Part shown: positions 42,583 to 57,500 of the stretch, piece after piece
How the letters are laid out: the number at the start of each line of letters is the position of its first letter
How positions within the stretch are numbered: position 1 is the first letter of the stretch
Notes under the pieces: model-generated
The model's database searches: none
What the model was told of the DNA's origin: nothing
What the model saw: only the letters and a program-made list of their open reading frames with translations
NCBI GenBank assembly: GCA_911728455.2
Contig: OU452229.1
Location: 1,927,001-1,991,000 of the forward strand
Direction: 5' to 3'
DNA length: 64,000 nucleotides
From: Marthasterias glacialis
Taxonomy: Eukaryota; Echinodermata; Asteroidea; Forcipulatida; Asteriidae
Position numbers and translations under genes: made by a program

Positions 42583-45500
42583 CTGAAGTACAAAAAGTTA
42601 ACAAACATCTTGGTTCAGAATCATAGAAAAGTTAAACTTCGGAACATCCTTTTAAGGTTTGTTAAAACAAATAGGTGAATAGAACATATTTTCGACAGCA
42701 AGAGGGCGCACTACTAATTCCATTTTGAAAGTACAAAAATATTTCAAAACATTAAAAATCCAAATTTTCCAAGCAAATATCTTGCGCTGATTACATTGTA
42801 AAACTGTCACTAAAACAAAACCCTCAAATGTATATTACCTGCTTTATTAGAAGTCTAATTGCATCTGGTTTACCACACTGTTTCTATGCTTTGACCCCCA
42901 GTTTACCCCAAAGGGCGCCCTCTTGCAGTAACAAATAAGGGTCATTAGGAGACACAGACAGGTTGTAAATGAAGCAAGGGATGCACAAGCTTGACTGTAA
43001 TACACTGAATATGCATGCCGTCATTGGTGTACCCCCATAGCAATGCCGCTACAGAATCTACAAACATTGAATCCTGTCATTTGTGGAACAGTAAAACCCT
43101 GCCTCAGTGATCTCTGGACTGGAGCATTCAATTTCCCCTTGCTTCTCAATGAGGAAACCAGAAGGCTTCAGGGATCACCTCGCTCGGGAGGCTACTTTTT
43201 ACTGGTCGCTCGTACCAATCAGTATTTGTTTATTAATAAATGACTATCACCGTCTACCCTATCTGGGATACATCAGTGACTTACCGGAATCGATCAATTG
43301 AATGTGTGTCAGTGAGTATCATCAGATCAGCATACTGTGGTGTTTGGTAGCTACACCATACCTGGGCCATCCCCAGGAAGAATTCTTGAGATGAGGTCAG
43401 ATTGAGCTGAAGTTTAAGGTCGTGAGGGTTGTCTTTACGCCATCTCTGGTATGCCAAGTAGGCTATCTTCACTCCGCCGTTATCGGCGATGTTCTCTCCT
43501 AGTGTGAACTGTCCGTCTAACTGTCAGCAACAATATGGACCAAGAAATCAGTTTCACAAGTGAGAACTTGTTAAAAAAAAAATGGAAAATAAATCAGCCA
43601 CGCGTGGAAGTTTGTGGCGATGATTACACAGGAGGGCATCGTCTTCAATGGGTTATGTGCACACTTTCTGCCCAACAAGATGTGACCTTTTGCGCAATTC
43701 ATGACATCATCAAAATGTAAGATTACCAGCAGACTTGAATCGAGTCTATTTTGTGCTACACTTGACTTTAGTCGTTACCAACTCCAAATGAATATATACA
43801 TTTACACCGAACAAGATTGAATATTAACCAGTTGACACCGGACGACGTGAATACACACAAATGTTTCCCCTGCCTGGAAACGGAAGCCATCTTAAGACGC
43901 CATTATGTAATTTCAGACCACCGGAGCAAAGGTCGCCCGGTCATTCCACTGCATGCTACAAAACAAACGATCCAATAAACAGAATCTTTGTTGTCTTGGC
44001 ATTGTCAAGTCGGGGTTTCTTTGTGCCAGCGGTACCCTCAAAGAAAAAAAAGATTCCGGCAATTCCGCCAAAAACAATCCCACCAGGGGGACGTGACAAA
44101 CACACAAAAAAAAGAATCCCGGCGGCAACTGGTTAATAAATCAGTATCTGCCCATGGCCCCTCTGTGTTTACCTGGACACCAGTTAAAAAAACAAATAAT
44201 CTTTTTACCAGATTTTCAGATTCTACCAAATCACATAATTACACAAGTTTTGGTTCCTGGATTTCTCCCTTTTGTACAATGGCACTTTTAAGTCCCTATG
44301 TTTTGATGATGACTTCATCACTTTGTAAATGGAGTGAGAAAAAAAAACATGAGCGCAATTTGACACTTACATTCTTATCACCAAACTGGTACTCTGAATA
44401 CTGGTTGACCATGCAGTTGGCCCTTTCTTCATAAGCCACAGCAGACTTGTTCTCCCACCAGTCCCGCAGATTTCCATATTTATCAAACTTCCTCCCTTGG
44501 TTATCGAATCCATGTGTGAGTTCATGACCCATGATCATTCCGATGGCCCCAAAGTTCATTGACCTGTAGTTAGTAATGAGATTATTGAATGGTTTGATGA
44601 TCTTCAGAATGGTCTTGTGTTTTTTCTGTACATGCTGTACTGGACGAAAAAGGAAATCAATAAGAATTTGTGAAACGCTAGGTGGCAGAAGGCTTGCCAG
44701 GTTTATCGGATATTTTAATGGGCGATTTTGGGCGACACCAGTCTCTGGTATGTCTGCTGCCACCTAGTGTCTCAAAGTCTCCAATTGACATTGACATTTC
44801 ATTTCACACTAACAAAATATACAAGGTAGATACATTATAGACTAATCTGAGCAGCTCATTCATGGGTGTTTACACCCCAGCAGCTATGGCCACCGCACGG
44901 CACGTCGATGCCCACGCACTGTGAGTCCTCCATGCTGATTGGTACATATGCGCCCTGACGCCCTTTTATCGTGCGCGCACGCCCCATAGCTGCGGTGGTG
45001 TAAAACACCACAAACAAGCGCAGCTCGGATTAGTGTATAACTTTACATAATTAATACACATAAATTATAATATCATGATGCAAAGAAAGATCTTATTATT
45101 GCATGCATCTTGTCAGCGTGTACGGAAAGAAAGAAGCCCGGTGCTTTTGAGTTTTTACCTATTGATCCCTTGCACGCATGTCACCACACGGTGACTGTGC
45201 CATGCTGACCATTTTCAGAGTCGATAGGTACGCGTGTAAACGCTGCATCGCCTAAACCGCGATGACATAGACTTCTAAAATGGCGCAACCAAGATTATTG
45301 TGATTCTGCCATGTTAGGACTACATCACCTATTATGCCATGCTACTGCTAAATCCAAAGCCAAAGATGATGCAGCTGAGACTACAGTCACCTAGAATCTC
45401 AGAGTCTCCAACTGGGACTCAGGCAAATAACGATCCTGATACTTACATTGGCACGTTGTTGTCAAAGAACGGAGGTTGCAGTATACCAGATGGAAAGACC

Positions 45501-48500
45501 ATCTGGTTCAAAGCGGAACTATAATAAGCATTCACATCAGCTGGGGCCATGCTCCATCTAGGAGTAAATATCCATAATAAGAAATACGAGTTATCACACA
45601 AGCACTGGTGGAAGATGGAAAAATATAGCGTTTCTGTGTCCCATATCCAACAAGGCCATATTCACGAGCACGCGTGTGATAACGAATTTATCTAAAAGCA
45701 AACGCGCCACTTTTAAATTTACAATGAATTTACCACCAAGATTCTGCAGATGGGAGTTAGAACAGCGCGTAAGAACAGCGCGTTAAAGAACAGGGTGTGA
45801 TATGGGCTGTGCAACATAACTATATACCTCACTCTTGTTGCTATGGATTGACCAATCAGAATCGAGGATTCAAGTTTGCTTGAAGATAAATATTGTTAGA
45901 ACGTAAACGGCTGCTTTTGCATTATCAAGAAACAGATGCCTAAATAGGATAAAAGCATTTTAAAAAATCCGATTGGATACACTTAATTTATGCATGCATG
46001 CCCTGCTACGGGAAGAATAAATTTTAAAAAAAAAGGCAAGTTGGAAAAACTCCATCTGGTAATAGATTCTTGTTATTATAATGACCATTCTGTACCTACT
46101 TTGTTTTGTCCACAGGAGTCCCAAAGTCCTTGAGAGATTTCTGCCTGAAAAACCTCATGATGTTTATGATGCTGTCAAAGTTGTTTTCAGTTGAAATGGA
46201 AAGCTGTGGCAAAAAAAAAATAAAAGGAAAAAACAGGAAGATTTGCATTTGAAATTCTAATAAAAACTGACAGCAATTCAGCTTTTGCCCACTGCAGTTG
46301 GGTATGTGGGCACATTTTTGTTATCAAGTAGTTTCTTTATGATGTCATTACATTTAAACACTTTGGTATTCGATGAATTTGTTCACCGGCTGATAACCAA
46401 TGCTGTGTGATATTTGATGCATTTAGGAAGCCGCCGCTGCACCCATGAAGTGACCTATATGTCAAAAATCACAAAATTTGGCAAATCAGTTTTTTGTACA
46501 AATCATCAATATACCCATTGCTGTTAACATTTTCAGCAAGTTTCAGGACCTAACGCGTAATAGTTTCGTAATTGTACTAATTAGCATGACCAACTTCTCA
46601 TTAGATTTGCCATTTTGCATTTCCGCTACGTGGACAAAGTGACGTATCACAATACGCGACTTTACCCATTGGTATACATAGTGCTGGCACGGTGCAAAGC
46701 TCACGAGGTACAACTTTTACATATTCACGAAGTGAAGTATGTCAATTATGCATTGGTTTTACACAGCCCTCTGCTGTAACATCTTGTTTTGAGGGGGGTT
46801 TTTTTTCACGACGTGACGTACATATTTAGGAATTAATAACTCATCAAAACGTTGCAAGAATGAAAACAAATTGACAGTTCGGTAGGAACAAAGAAGTCAG
46901 CTTTATTTTTGTCATAAAAAAAAAACAAAAAAAATATTGTAAGCAGTCTCCGGAACAGCATTTTGAAAAATAGTGCAACTTTGAACAGGATTTTCTCCAC
47001 TCACGGAATTTCGGGCTGTGGTGCATATAAGTCACTTTGTGGGAACGGCCACGATGCTATCAGTTAACTTTATCTTGGTAACCACAATATAAATTTTAGA
47101 AGTTATAAATATATCACCCCGTCATGAAATTCATCCAGCTTTTGGGGATCTAGGATCCAATCGGGGAAGCCAATCTTATTCTTGATGGCTCTGACTTTAT
47201 CTTCAGCTCTTTCTCTCGTCTCATCATCCATCCATTCAACGAGGGGAAGATTTTCCAGGAATGCATAACGTATGTCTTCAATCAGTTCCAGAGCCTAGTA
47301 TAATGGAGGACAGTTACGATAGATAAATGATGTTTGAAGCATGGTGTGAAGGATAGGAAACTTTTACAAGTCAACTAGTAAAATTTGGCGGGTACAACCA
47401 TGTAAAAATCTCTTTTAGGAGGGGTAGTGGCTCTGAAAAGAGCCGTTGTGTTTTCGACATTTCGAACAGTAGACTCTGCTCGTCTTCAGGAGAAACCACA
47501 CTTTATCTTCAGCTCGAGACCACACCAGCTCTTTCCAGAGCCACCACTCTGGAAAGAGCCACCACTCCTCCTAAAGGAGATTTTTAGGTAGTTGTACCCG
47601 CAAAATTTGACTAGTTTACTAGTTGTAGCTTCCTAGTGATGATAGATCATGGTTTAAAAACAGCAGAAAATTTTCTAAATAAATGCGTTAGAGATATGGT
47701 AATCATAACCTTTTTCAATGTCATTTCATTTATTTCATTTATTAATTCTGGTTGTGAAGCCAAGGTTTCTCAGAACAGCGAACTTAATCACTATACTAGC
47801 CAAGAACCCCATGGAGAGAAGACAAGGAAGGAAGTTTCAGTTTTAGATGTGGGAGGAAAACCCCAGAGATTTATTCCAGGGAAAAAACCCACGCAGTCAG
47901 GTAGGGACTGAAAAACCCAATCCACATAGTGCCCCTGGCGGGATTCGAACCGGGGTCCTAGAGGTGGAAGGCGAGGAAAGATACCACTACGCCAACCCGA
48001 CCACCCGTCTTCTGAAAATGTTGTGAAAATGCTACTAGAAGCAGGTTGTTAAAAGGCCTTGGGAACTTGGCACTGTTTCTGCCTGGTTTCTCTGCGGGTG
48101 TCTACCGATGACCGACACAAACAAAGAAAAACGTTACTGCACCCCCCCCCCCCCCCCGGAAAAAAACCAGCCACGTCATACTTCATGATATCCTAAACTA
48201 AGACTATTCCACACATCCTAGAAGGGGTGTCAATCAACAGGGGTCGCCGACTTGGTCAGGAGGGGCGGGCAAAATCTGCTTGCTACCCATTGCTCCCATG
48301 CCCTGTGCACAAAATCCTATCAGCATCTGTTGTGTACACAATTTTGCAAGTGACCTTTGCAAGTTTCAGGCCCACCCAGAGTTAAATGGAACCATCTGTT
48401 GAGTCATTGGGCTGTAGTAGAGGGTTATCTTTTGATCTCTTGCCGACAGTTTACATGTATGGCGCCAAATAGGCACCATACAGGCATGCCACAATAGACC

Positions 48501-51500
48501 GATCCACTAAGCCACACCCACTAAACATATTGACCAATCCCAGCACTCCCAACGTCGTGGGCAGTACCATGTGCGTATATTCAATGCAACGCTGCACGAC
48601 ATGAACGTGCGCGCTATAAGTACACACACGCATGCTTACATTTTCCAATAGGATTCTTATCGTGTTGGACTTTGGTCGGATTTTCATTGGCGTACCCAAG
48701 GCTGTGATTGGTCAACACATATGGGGCTGGGGCTTATTGGATCGGTCTATTGTGTGGCCAGCTACCGCATTTGAATAAAGTCACAAAAGGCCATTCTATT
48801 GATGAGCAAATAATTTATTGCATTTATACAACATGTCCTTGTGGTTGGTAAGCAGTTTGCAACAGCTATTTTTATTTTTTTTTGTCAGAGAATATTTACT
48901 GACCTTTTTCTTGGTTTTCTCTGAGGCTTGCTCCTGTACATACAGAGCTCCGGTTACAAACCCAAAAGCTGAGTCTACTTTCAACATACAGCGCTGCCAC
49001 AGCGGTAGCTGGGTATCCACACCAATAACGACCTTGCTGAAGTCCATGGCTGCATCTTGGTAGGGCCTTGAGAGGTACGAAAGGAACGGCCTGATCATGT
49101 ACCACATTGTGTAGTCTGCAACTAATCTACGAAGAGAAATGTTGAACAATAAAAATTGAGGAAACTTTTATTGGAACTTGCACAACAATAACTACTTTAA
49201 GTATAATGTGAAATTCTTGTCATGGTCAAATGCTGATATATATGCTGATATATATATTCAAAGGAAGCAGCTTCTTAGGACACTTTTCAACCAGTATCTC
49301 CTTGAACTCTTGGAGGGTCAAAATCTTCTGACTGACGTCCAGTTTGACTACCGTCATCCACAATCTACTGGTGATGTTCTAGCCCTAATCACAGGATATA
49401 CAAATTGGGCCTTGGACATTCGCAGTGAAGCCAGGGTTGTGGTCTTGACATCCCTACTAAAGGCGTTTGAAAAAGCTCAGCAAGGGGACTTGTCCATAAA
49501 TTAAAATCATTTGGTATCTCTGGTAAACTACTTGGCACAATCGTCTTTCTCGCTGATTGCCATATCACCATGGTCCCCGAGGGCCACTCCTCCCGCACTC
49601 ACAGCATTAATGCTGGGGGTTCCTCATGGTTCAGTTCTGGGCCCTACTCTATTTTACTCATACATCATTGACCTAAATGTACCGAATCCCAATCTTCTAA
49701 GCTCCATCTACGATGACAACTCCACAGTGTTAACTGCCTACCAAGATTCGCCGGCCTATCCATCCAGTGTCCAAGCTGTCAGTTTTTACAGTAATCGAAA
49801 TCCCCCAAACCACCCAGACAATCTCAGAGCTACTATTCCTCAATACTTACACATACACTACAAGTAAATGGAACTTACCGTGGGGGCGTTTCTTTAATGA
49901 GTTGACTCAGTTTTGGGAAGTAAGACGGAGTGTACACAACAACCTCTAGCGTACTTGAGATTTCTTGGCCGTACATTTCAGTCACATAGGCTGGCAAGTC
50001 TATTTCAGGAACCATGTCTATCAACTCCCGGAGGGGTATCTTATTGTAGATTTCCTCTGGATCTTGAAGCTTATTTTTGGGAACGAAGAACTGCGGGCCA
50101 AATGGCACAAATCAACTTTACTTTTTGAAGGTAGATTTCATGAAACACAACTATAGTTTCTGTCAACAATGTGTTACAAAATGACTCAGCGCCATCAGCG
50201 ATAAGTGGAGTGTTAAAATATATATCACCAAAACACTGCAAGACATCTTCAGAGTGAGTTGTTACAATGTTTAGGGTCAGAGTTCGTTGTTCTATCTACT
50301 GTAAGGAAAAGCAAACTTCAGTCAGTTTCCCTTATGGTTTATTGGGTAATATTTCGACAACAACAACAAAGTTGCATCACCCTTCAGGAAGATCCCCATG
50401 CTGCCGCTTCCCAGGTTACATCCATAGAGCTAGCTCTATGGTTTTATCGTATAATGGGGTGTGATCCCTGGCTACACGGCAGTAACCGGTTGAATGGCTT
50501 CTGACTGGCAACCCACCGAACAGAGATATTGACAAAATAGGGAGACCGCCAACATCACGGCTGGATAGCTCAGTTAATTTCTCATACATTTAGCAACTGA
50601 TTTTGTTAAACATCAATCCAGACCAGCAGCTATCGTTACCTTGCTTAGTTTGGTCTCAAACTCCACAATTTCCTGGAAGCGTCTCCTGGCTTCTTCTTTA
50701 ACCTGAGCATGCTCCATGACCCCAGGGTAGTCATGTGATCTAAGTAAGGTCACTGCGGTTGCACCAAGTTCAATATAACCATCTAGGAATTTCTGTAATA
50801 ACATTTTCAAAGTGGTACATAATACAGTAAATTTCCGACAGTTACAAAAGCACACAACAGAGGAAGAGCACCAGAATAAAAATGAGAAAAACATTGAATT
50901 TTTCAAGTATTTATTTTATTATTATAATACATTTCTGGTAATGAAAGCAAGGATGTCTTATAACTTAATTACTGTAGCTCTCAAGCCTGAGGAAACCTGT
51001 AGATAAGGGTGCTTGCTATGTGAACCAGAAACACCGGGGTAATTCCCCTACTCTTCCATGATAAGTGTTCTGGGTTCTTTAACGTGTACTACCAATCCTA
51101 GTACATGGGACCTAGGGATTAATGTCCAATCCGAAGGACAAAGCAATTATGGTAAAGTATCTTGCTCAAAGATACAAGTGCCACGACCGGGATTCGAACC
51201 CACACTCACCTGCCGACAACACCAGAACTTCAATCCAGTGATCTAGACCGCAAGGCCACGACATTCCATTATGAATATTTAGACAAATTTAGAGCATTAT
51301 AAGAGATAATTCCAAAAACAGATTAGACAAAGAATGTTGTAATTAGTGTTCCTTATGAAAACTCAATGATTGACTTGGTTTGGGAATGACACAAAATAAT
51401 AAAATGAGATTGATTATTCTCGATACTTACATGTACAGTACTGTTTTCTTTGTATATTTCAGGAGCACCAAGCCCAAGACCTGACTGGTAAAACTGAAAG

Positions 51501-54500
51501 GTTAAAAGAAAAACGAAAAACCATTTAAAAATGACTCTCACAAAGCGTGGTACGTGCCTCATGGAAACTGCAAAAGAATAGTGACTCTCTTACCATCATT
51601 ATGGGAAAACAGGTTGTGTTGATTGTTTGTGTCCCAAAAACTCATCTCGCATTTGCTGTCGATGTAAGTATGATGGGCTTAATGCTATCTCGGCATTTCA
51701 TCCATCTTCTACAAAAGGAGACTTTTGAGGACACTAGGTGGCAGCAGACTTACCAGGTAAATCCATTGTTTTCGGAAAAGTACGCATGCTCAGAACTATG
51801 CAAACTGGTAAGTCTGCTGCCACCTAGTGTTCCAAAGTCTCCCATTGGTAAAAAAATCTCAGTATCAATCCTCCTGAGAAAATCATAACGACATCGTAAG
51901 AAAATCTGAAATAGTGTCAAAGCGGAGGAAATGGTATTTGACTTCCACAAAAAAATCACTGCTTATTTTCATTGCTCCAGATGAAATTAGCATTCATAGG
52001 ATGCACAAAACCCAGTGGATTGTTAGATGGCGTGTTTATTGTAGACTTATTTTGGTGGTAGGAAAATTTAAAAGAAAAACAGTAAGGAAGTTTCCGTTCG
52101 AAAAATAGTTCAGCTTTGTGAATACGACGACGAGACATCTGGTTTTTCCAAATGATTTTAGTGACTTGATATGTCGAAATTTGTAACTATCTACAACTGA
52201 TTTCAAACATATTAAGTCAAGACAATCGTCTGGAAAACCAGCTTTCTAACACCTGTGGTCAATATACTGCAAGTCACCCTAGAACTGCCTGTTTAACTTC
52301 AAAGAATGTTGAACTACAAAGGAATGATTTTTTATTTATTTTAATTTTTTTTTTTAACAAGTCTAACCTTCATGATATAGGCACTAGAATCTCTGTCATC
52401 TGGTCCAATGTTGTTAGTAAACAAGGAGAACATCCTCATCTTATGAAGATCAATCAAACGACGAGTAAGATTCCACGTGGATTCATTCCATTGGCCAGCT
52501 GGTGTGTCATTACTTAACATGCTCCACCCTCCCAACGATTCCACTAGCTACAAACACAGGATGAAAGAAAATAAGAATTATTGAGTATTCTTCTAATACA
52601 CCGAACCATTAAGCCCCGCCTACTAACGTATTGACCAATCACAGTCTTGACAACGCCACTGAAAGTCCCACAAAAGTCTGACACGTTAAAAACCCATTAG
52701 TAAACAAACAGCTGACATTGTTCAAACACAACTGTACTAACTTCTGTTTTGTCTTAATTTTTTCAAATTTTTGGTGGCGCAAATCCCACAGCAGTGGTCC
52801 CTGTACAGTCGTGTAAAAGTGTTCCTGTTTGCATTGTTCTTTGGACTCAAGGCACTGCTCAAAAGGCCATGAAACTAAATCCATACCGTTCACGAAAACC
52901 ATGTACATGTGTGTATCAGATTTGTGTGTGTACGCAACAGAACCACCGCTGCGACCGTGGCAAGAAAGTCACACCATGTGCTGTTGCTAGGCAGTTGCTA
53001 AGGTAGGCGGGGCTTAATGGTTCAGTCTGCATGTATCACAGTATCAAACCTCTAAACAAAGTTAGCATGTTTTATGTGGATATTGTGGTGGCAGATGATT
53101 CAGGTTACCTAGGTTTTTTTAGGTATCATTATGTTTGTAATTGCTAAATATTATTTAAAATATAATGCATGTGGAGAAACTATATGTCATAAAAATAACA
53201 AGTTTCATGAAAATTTTATTTAATGAAGAACTCAAACTAAAATTGTTAACCAGCAAGATGTTTATCTATATAATGGTGCAAGTGATGGTGGTGGATAACT
53301 CTATTTGCCCAAAACTTGTCTACTGTTGTGAAAGACTTGCATAAGTGGCAGTTTTATTGTTGCTTGTCCAGCCCACGTATCTATTTTTGACTGCAAGAGG
53401 GCGTCCTTTGGGAATAGATTGGGGGTCAAACCGTAGAAATAGTGTGGTAAACCAGATGCAATTAGTGTTCTAATAAAGCAGTTAATATACAACTTTTGTG
53501 GGGGTTTTTAATTGACAATTTGCATGGAAGATATTTGCTTGAAAAATTTGTATTTTTAACGATTTTAAATATTTTGTTACTTTCAAAATGGAATTAGTAT
53601 TGCGCCCTCTTACTCTAAAAAATTTTGCCTATTAAGTCAAGTGAACTACCTACAGTAGTTACAGTTTAGTACCACAAAAGCAGGGGTAAAACATGTGGGT
53701 ACTTCTGTTTTAGTCTTTTTAGTAACTACTTCATTGTGATCAGACACACTATACACTGTATATAAAAACATGCTGTTTTTAGAATAAAACAATTACAATA
53801 AATGCAACGCTGCGTGGTTCCCAAGACCTACAGATTACTGTGATCCGACATTAGATAATCAAGGTTAAAGTGATTTCCCACAAGCCCTTTGCCCCCAGTG
53901 AAGTACTTACTATTTTTACTGGCGGTTTGGCCTTCAGATTCAGAAGTGCATGGACCCCCACAACGTGATGCTAACCCTACACTATGCCTTGACCCACAAG
54001 ACCAAGAGGCTGCTTTTCCACTTACAGCCGAGGTCGGTTTCAACAAGGAGCTATAAATTTGTTGTATGGCTAATCCATCTATTTCCATACTACTACAGCC
54101 CCTAAAATCCACCATATGGGGATCTTCAGGATCAAAAAAAAGTTCTGAATCATCTTTTTAAAAGGCATACTATTTGAAGAAGAATGTTTACACTGAAAGT
54201 GAAATACTCAGCGTAGTTTGGGAAAATTGTCTCCCAACACCCAGAACTTGTATTTAAGCATAACGCATGTGTACAAATTCTTTCACAAACTTCATCATTT
54301 TTTTCTCTTTCTGGAAAAAATTGACATGTATCAAGCTAATTTGATGGAACTGTAACACTAACAGGTTGGTTGTGGTGTGATTATTGGTACTAGAGGGACA
54401 GGAATGACTTAAGGTGTTTGAAAACAAACGCTGCTTTTTAGAAGTTTTTTTTATTTTTATATTAACAGTACAGAGGAAGGTTGTTGCTGTGGACAATTCT

Positions 54501-57500
54501 TACCCTTAATAGAGGTGTTGCTCCAGCTTCCTCTGTAATAGTCTCATTCAGACAAGTTTTATAGAACTTCTTGGTCTTCTCAAATGCTTCACTACGCACA
54601 CCCTTGTAATCATACCCGTCTCGTTCTAGAAGCTTCGGAGAAAAGGAAACCAACAGAATTACAAATGAAAATGCTCCATACACATCAACAACACCATATC
54701 TTAATGAGATAATCACTTTTGAATGTAGATCTCAGCTTTAAAAATGAGTTCAAGATTTTTCAGTCAGTTCAAATCTCCAAAATAAAAGCTAGATAGTCGA
54801 AACCTATCTGAGGAATTTTAGCTTATTTCAGTGTTTTGTTAAATTCTAAGAAAGCTAGCATGGACTCGAAAAGTACTACAGTATAGAGCAAAGATTATAG
54901 AACGTCATAGGCGCAAGATGGGGAACTCTGGCTGAAATGTGAAATCTCACTGGATGCCATTTCGGCAAGTGACTCTATTGATACAACACTGATACGTGCG
55001 GACCAGTGTAGACAATGACAATTGCTATCAATGGGAAACACAGGCATTCACTTGCCGAAATGACGCCCATGCAAATTTCACTTTCCAACAGTAGATAAAT
55101 GGCGCTCTATAATCGGCGCTCTATAATCTTTGGTATAGAGTGCTTATCACGTTTGGATGTACCAGTATGGCCAAAATGGAAATAATTATCTTTATCTCCG
55201 GATGAGAGTGGAGGAAAGTAAGTACATAAGTTTTCAAAAATATTTAACAGATGGCCCTCCACACTGGATTAATTTAACAACAACAAAAGAAATGTCTAGT
55301 GAACTGGGATTAATTCAGTCTGCTTAAGCACAAGAAGTGGCTTATCGCATAACAAAATTATGCTTACCGGGATAAAGTTACCATCCAAACTATCGTGTTA
55401 CATGTACCGTCTGTGACTGGTATCCTGCTCATTTATGCTTAGCAGAAAACTGTTAAATAAGCAGCTCTATGAAATTGGGCCCAGATAGCAATGTGATGTT
55501 ACCTTTCTTATGAGATGCTTGTTGCGTAGCTCTACCTTAGCAAAGGATCCCCACTTGGAGCGACCTTCGGGAATTTCTGTAACATCTTTGAATTTACCGC
55601 AGGCATATTGATAAAAATCCAGGCACGGGTCTGCATCAAGGTCCATGACATGTAGGATGCTGGCTGTTGATTCTATGCAACGAGGTTCTAAACATGCTGT
55701 CTACAATTGAGAAACAAAAAAACACAAAACAGTCAAAGGCTAGGTTTTATTTCATCAGACTTCGTTTCATCGGGGACCACTCCAGACACTTCACAACTCA
55801 AATTGGAGACATGGATCCTCTGAACTAGAGCATGGATTATATTTATAGAACGATCCATTAAGCCCCGCCTATCTTGCCAACTGCCTAGCAACAGCACATG
55901 GTGTGACTTTCTTGCCATGATCCCAGCGGTGGTTCGGTTGGGGCCACACACACCTATCGGATACACACCCCTACATGGTTTACGTGAACGCTATAAATTT
56001 AGTCTTAAGGCCTTTTGGGCAGTGCTGCGAGTCCAAAAAGAACAATGCAGACAGGAAAACTGTTAAACCACTTTTACACGACCGTACAGGAACCACTGCT
56101 GTGGGATTTGCACCACCAGAAACACGAAAAAAATTAAACCAAAACAAAAGTTAGTACAGTTAGTATACGCCCAACTGATTCATAATTATTGTAAATGTAA
56201 AGTTAGTACAGAATGCATCCTTTATTATAACAGATGTTACGTTAAATTTGGTTAAGCACTGTGTATATTCCGTATCCGTACTTGAGCAAAACTTGACATA
56301 TTATAATGGTTGCATTACCCACTGCTAATAGGATTCGAACTGCCTCCAGCTGCCAGGCAATCTCAGTAGTCTAGTTGGAATGGCGGGGATCGTGAGTTCG
56401 AATCCCACCCAAGAATTACGCCTTTGGGTTTTTTTCACAGGACTCAGGAAAATACTGAGTATACAGTGCTTACAGCCCCAGCTCAGCATTGGTGAGAAGA
56501 AAAACATAAATGTTCACAGATTTACATATGTACCTTACATGGACGAAAACTTTGCCTATAAAGTATATTAATAGGAATGCTGAATGCATTTTTACCGTTT
56601 TCCTGCAAATGAAACAACGAAATGAGCTGAATTTTCACATAGGTTGGATTTATTACACAATATCTTGATTTGTGCAAAGAATGGAAGCATTTACAGTCAG
56701 TTTACCAATGTTGAGCTGGGGCTTTAATCACACATCGGTGAATGGGTAAAAACATAAATAATAGAATGCATCCACTTACTGTCTGTGGTCTGTCATTACA
56801 AACGTAGCCGACTGCGGCTACAACCAGAACCAGCAGCAACAAACAGGACAGAGTGAGCACCCCCATACAGCGATCACTTCGTTGCCTTGACAGATTCTGC
56901 CAATGCACCACTGGGCCTGATTTCAGAGCAAAAAGAGAGCACAAAATGGAAAAACAATATTCATGAGCTGTAGAGACTCTTTGTTTCAAGTACGGCCGTC
57001 CAAGTCAAAATCTAAAAAAAAGGAGTACAGTGCCCCAGTTAAACTAGGTCTGTAATGATTGGTAATTTTGAAGAAAACACTAATTACTAGTTTCAATCTG
57101 AAAGCTCACTTGAGTTCAACTACATACTAATCCTCCAGAGAAAAACTATCGACCTCTTTTGAAGGCTGAATTTATAAGTAACTACTACTAGTACTAGTTG
57201 TACTAGGTACCAATAATATACTTACCAGCTTGACAAAGCCTCACGCACCCCAGAAAAAAACTGTCCCACAAGAGCTGGGCACAAACTTGAGTTTGAGCCT
57301 TTAAATTGGGGATAAAACCACTGGGCAAAAATCCAGAGATTGCGTCGAGCTGCGCAGAAAATGAGTCATCTCCAGATTGAGCAAATCCTGAGATTGTGCG
57401 GCTCAACATCCACAAAATCCAGCATGTGTTACCTCATCATATTGGTTCTTAAAACAATGACAAGTGTTCCTTCTTACCGAAAAGGGAGATCTGTACCCAC

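Noticed and set aside
43378..43384. GTATGG donor after GCC CAG in peptidase exon 14
   Set aside because: Reading on gives VWC and TDTHS...FR, which the M13 family requires. The GTAAGT at 43,284 joins exon 15 in phase.
53828..54115. A 95-codon minus-strand frame between peptidase exons 4 and 5
   Set aside because: The M13 alignment runs directly from exon 4 (TPLLR) to exon 5 (LVESLGGW) with no missing segment, and the frame shows no known motif.
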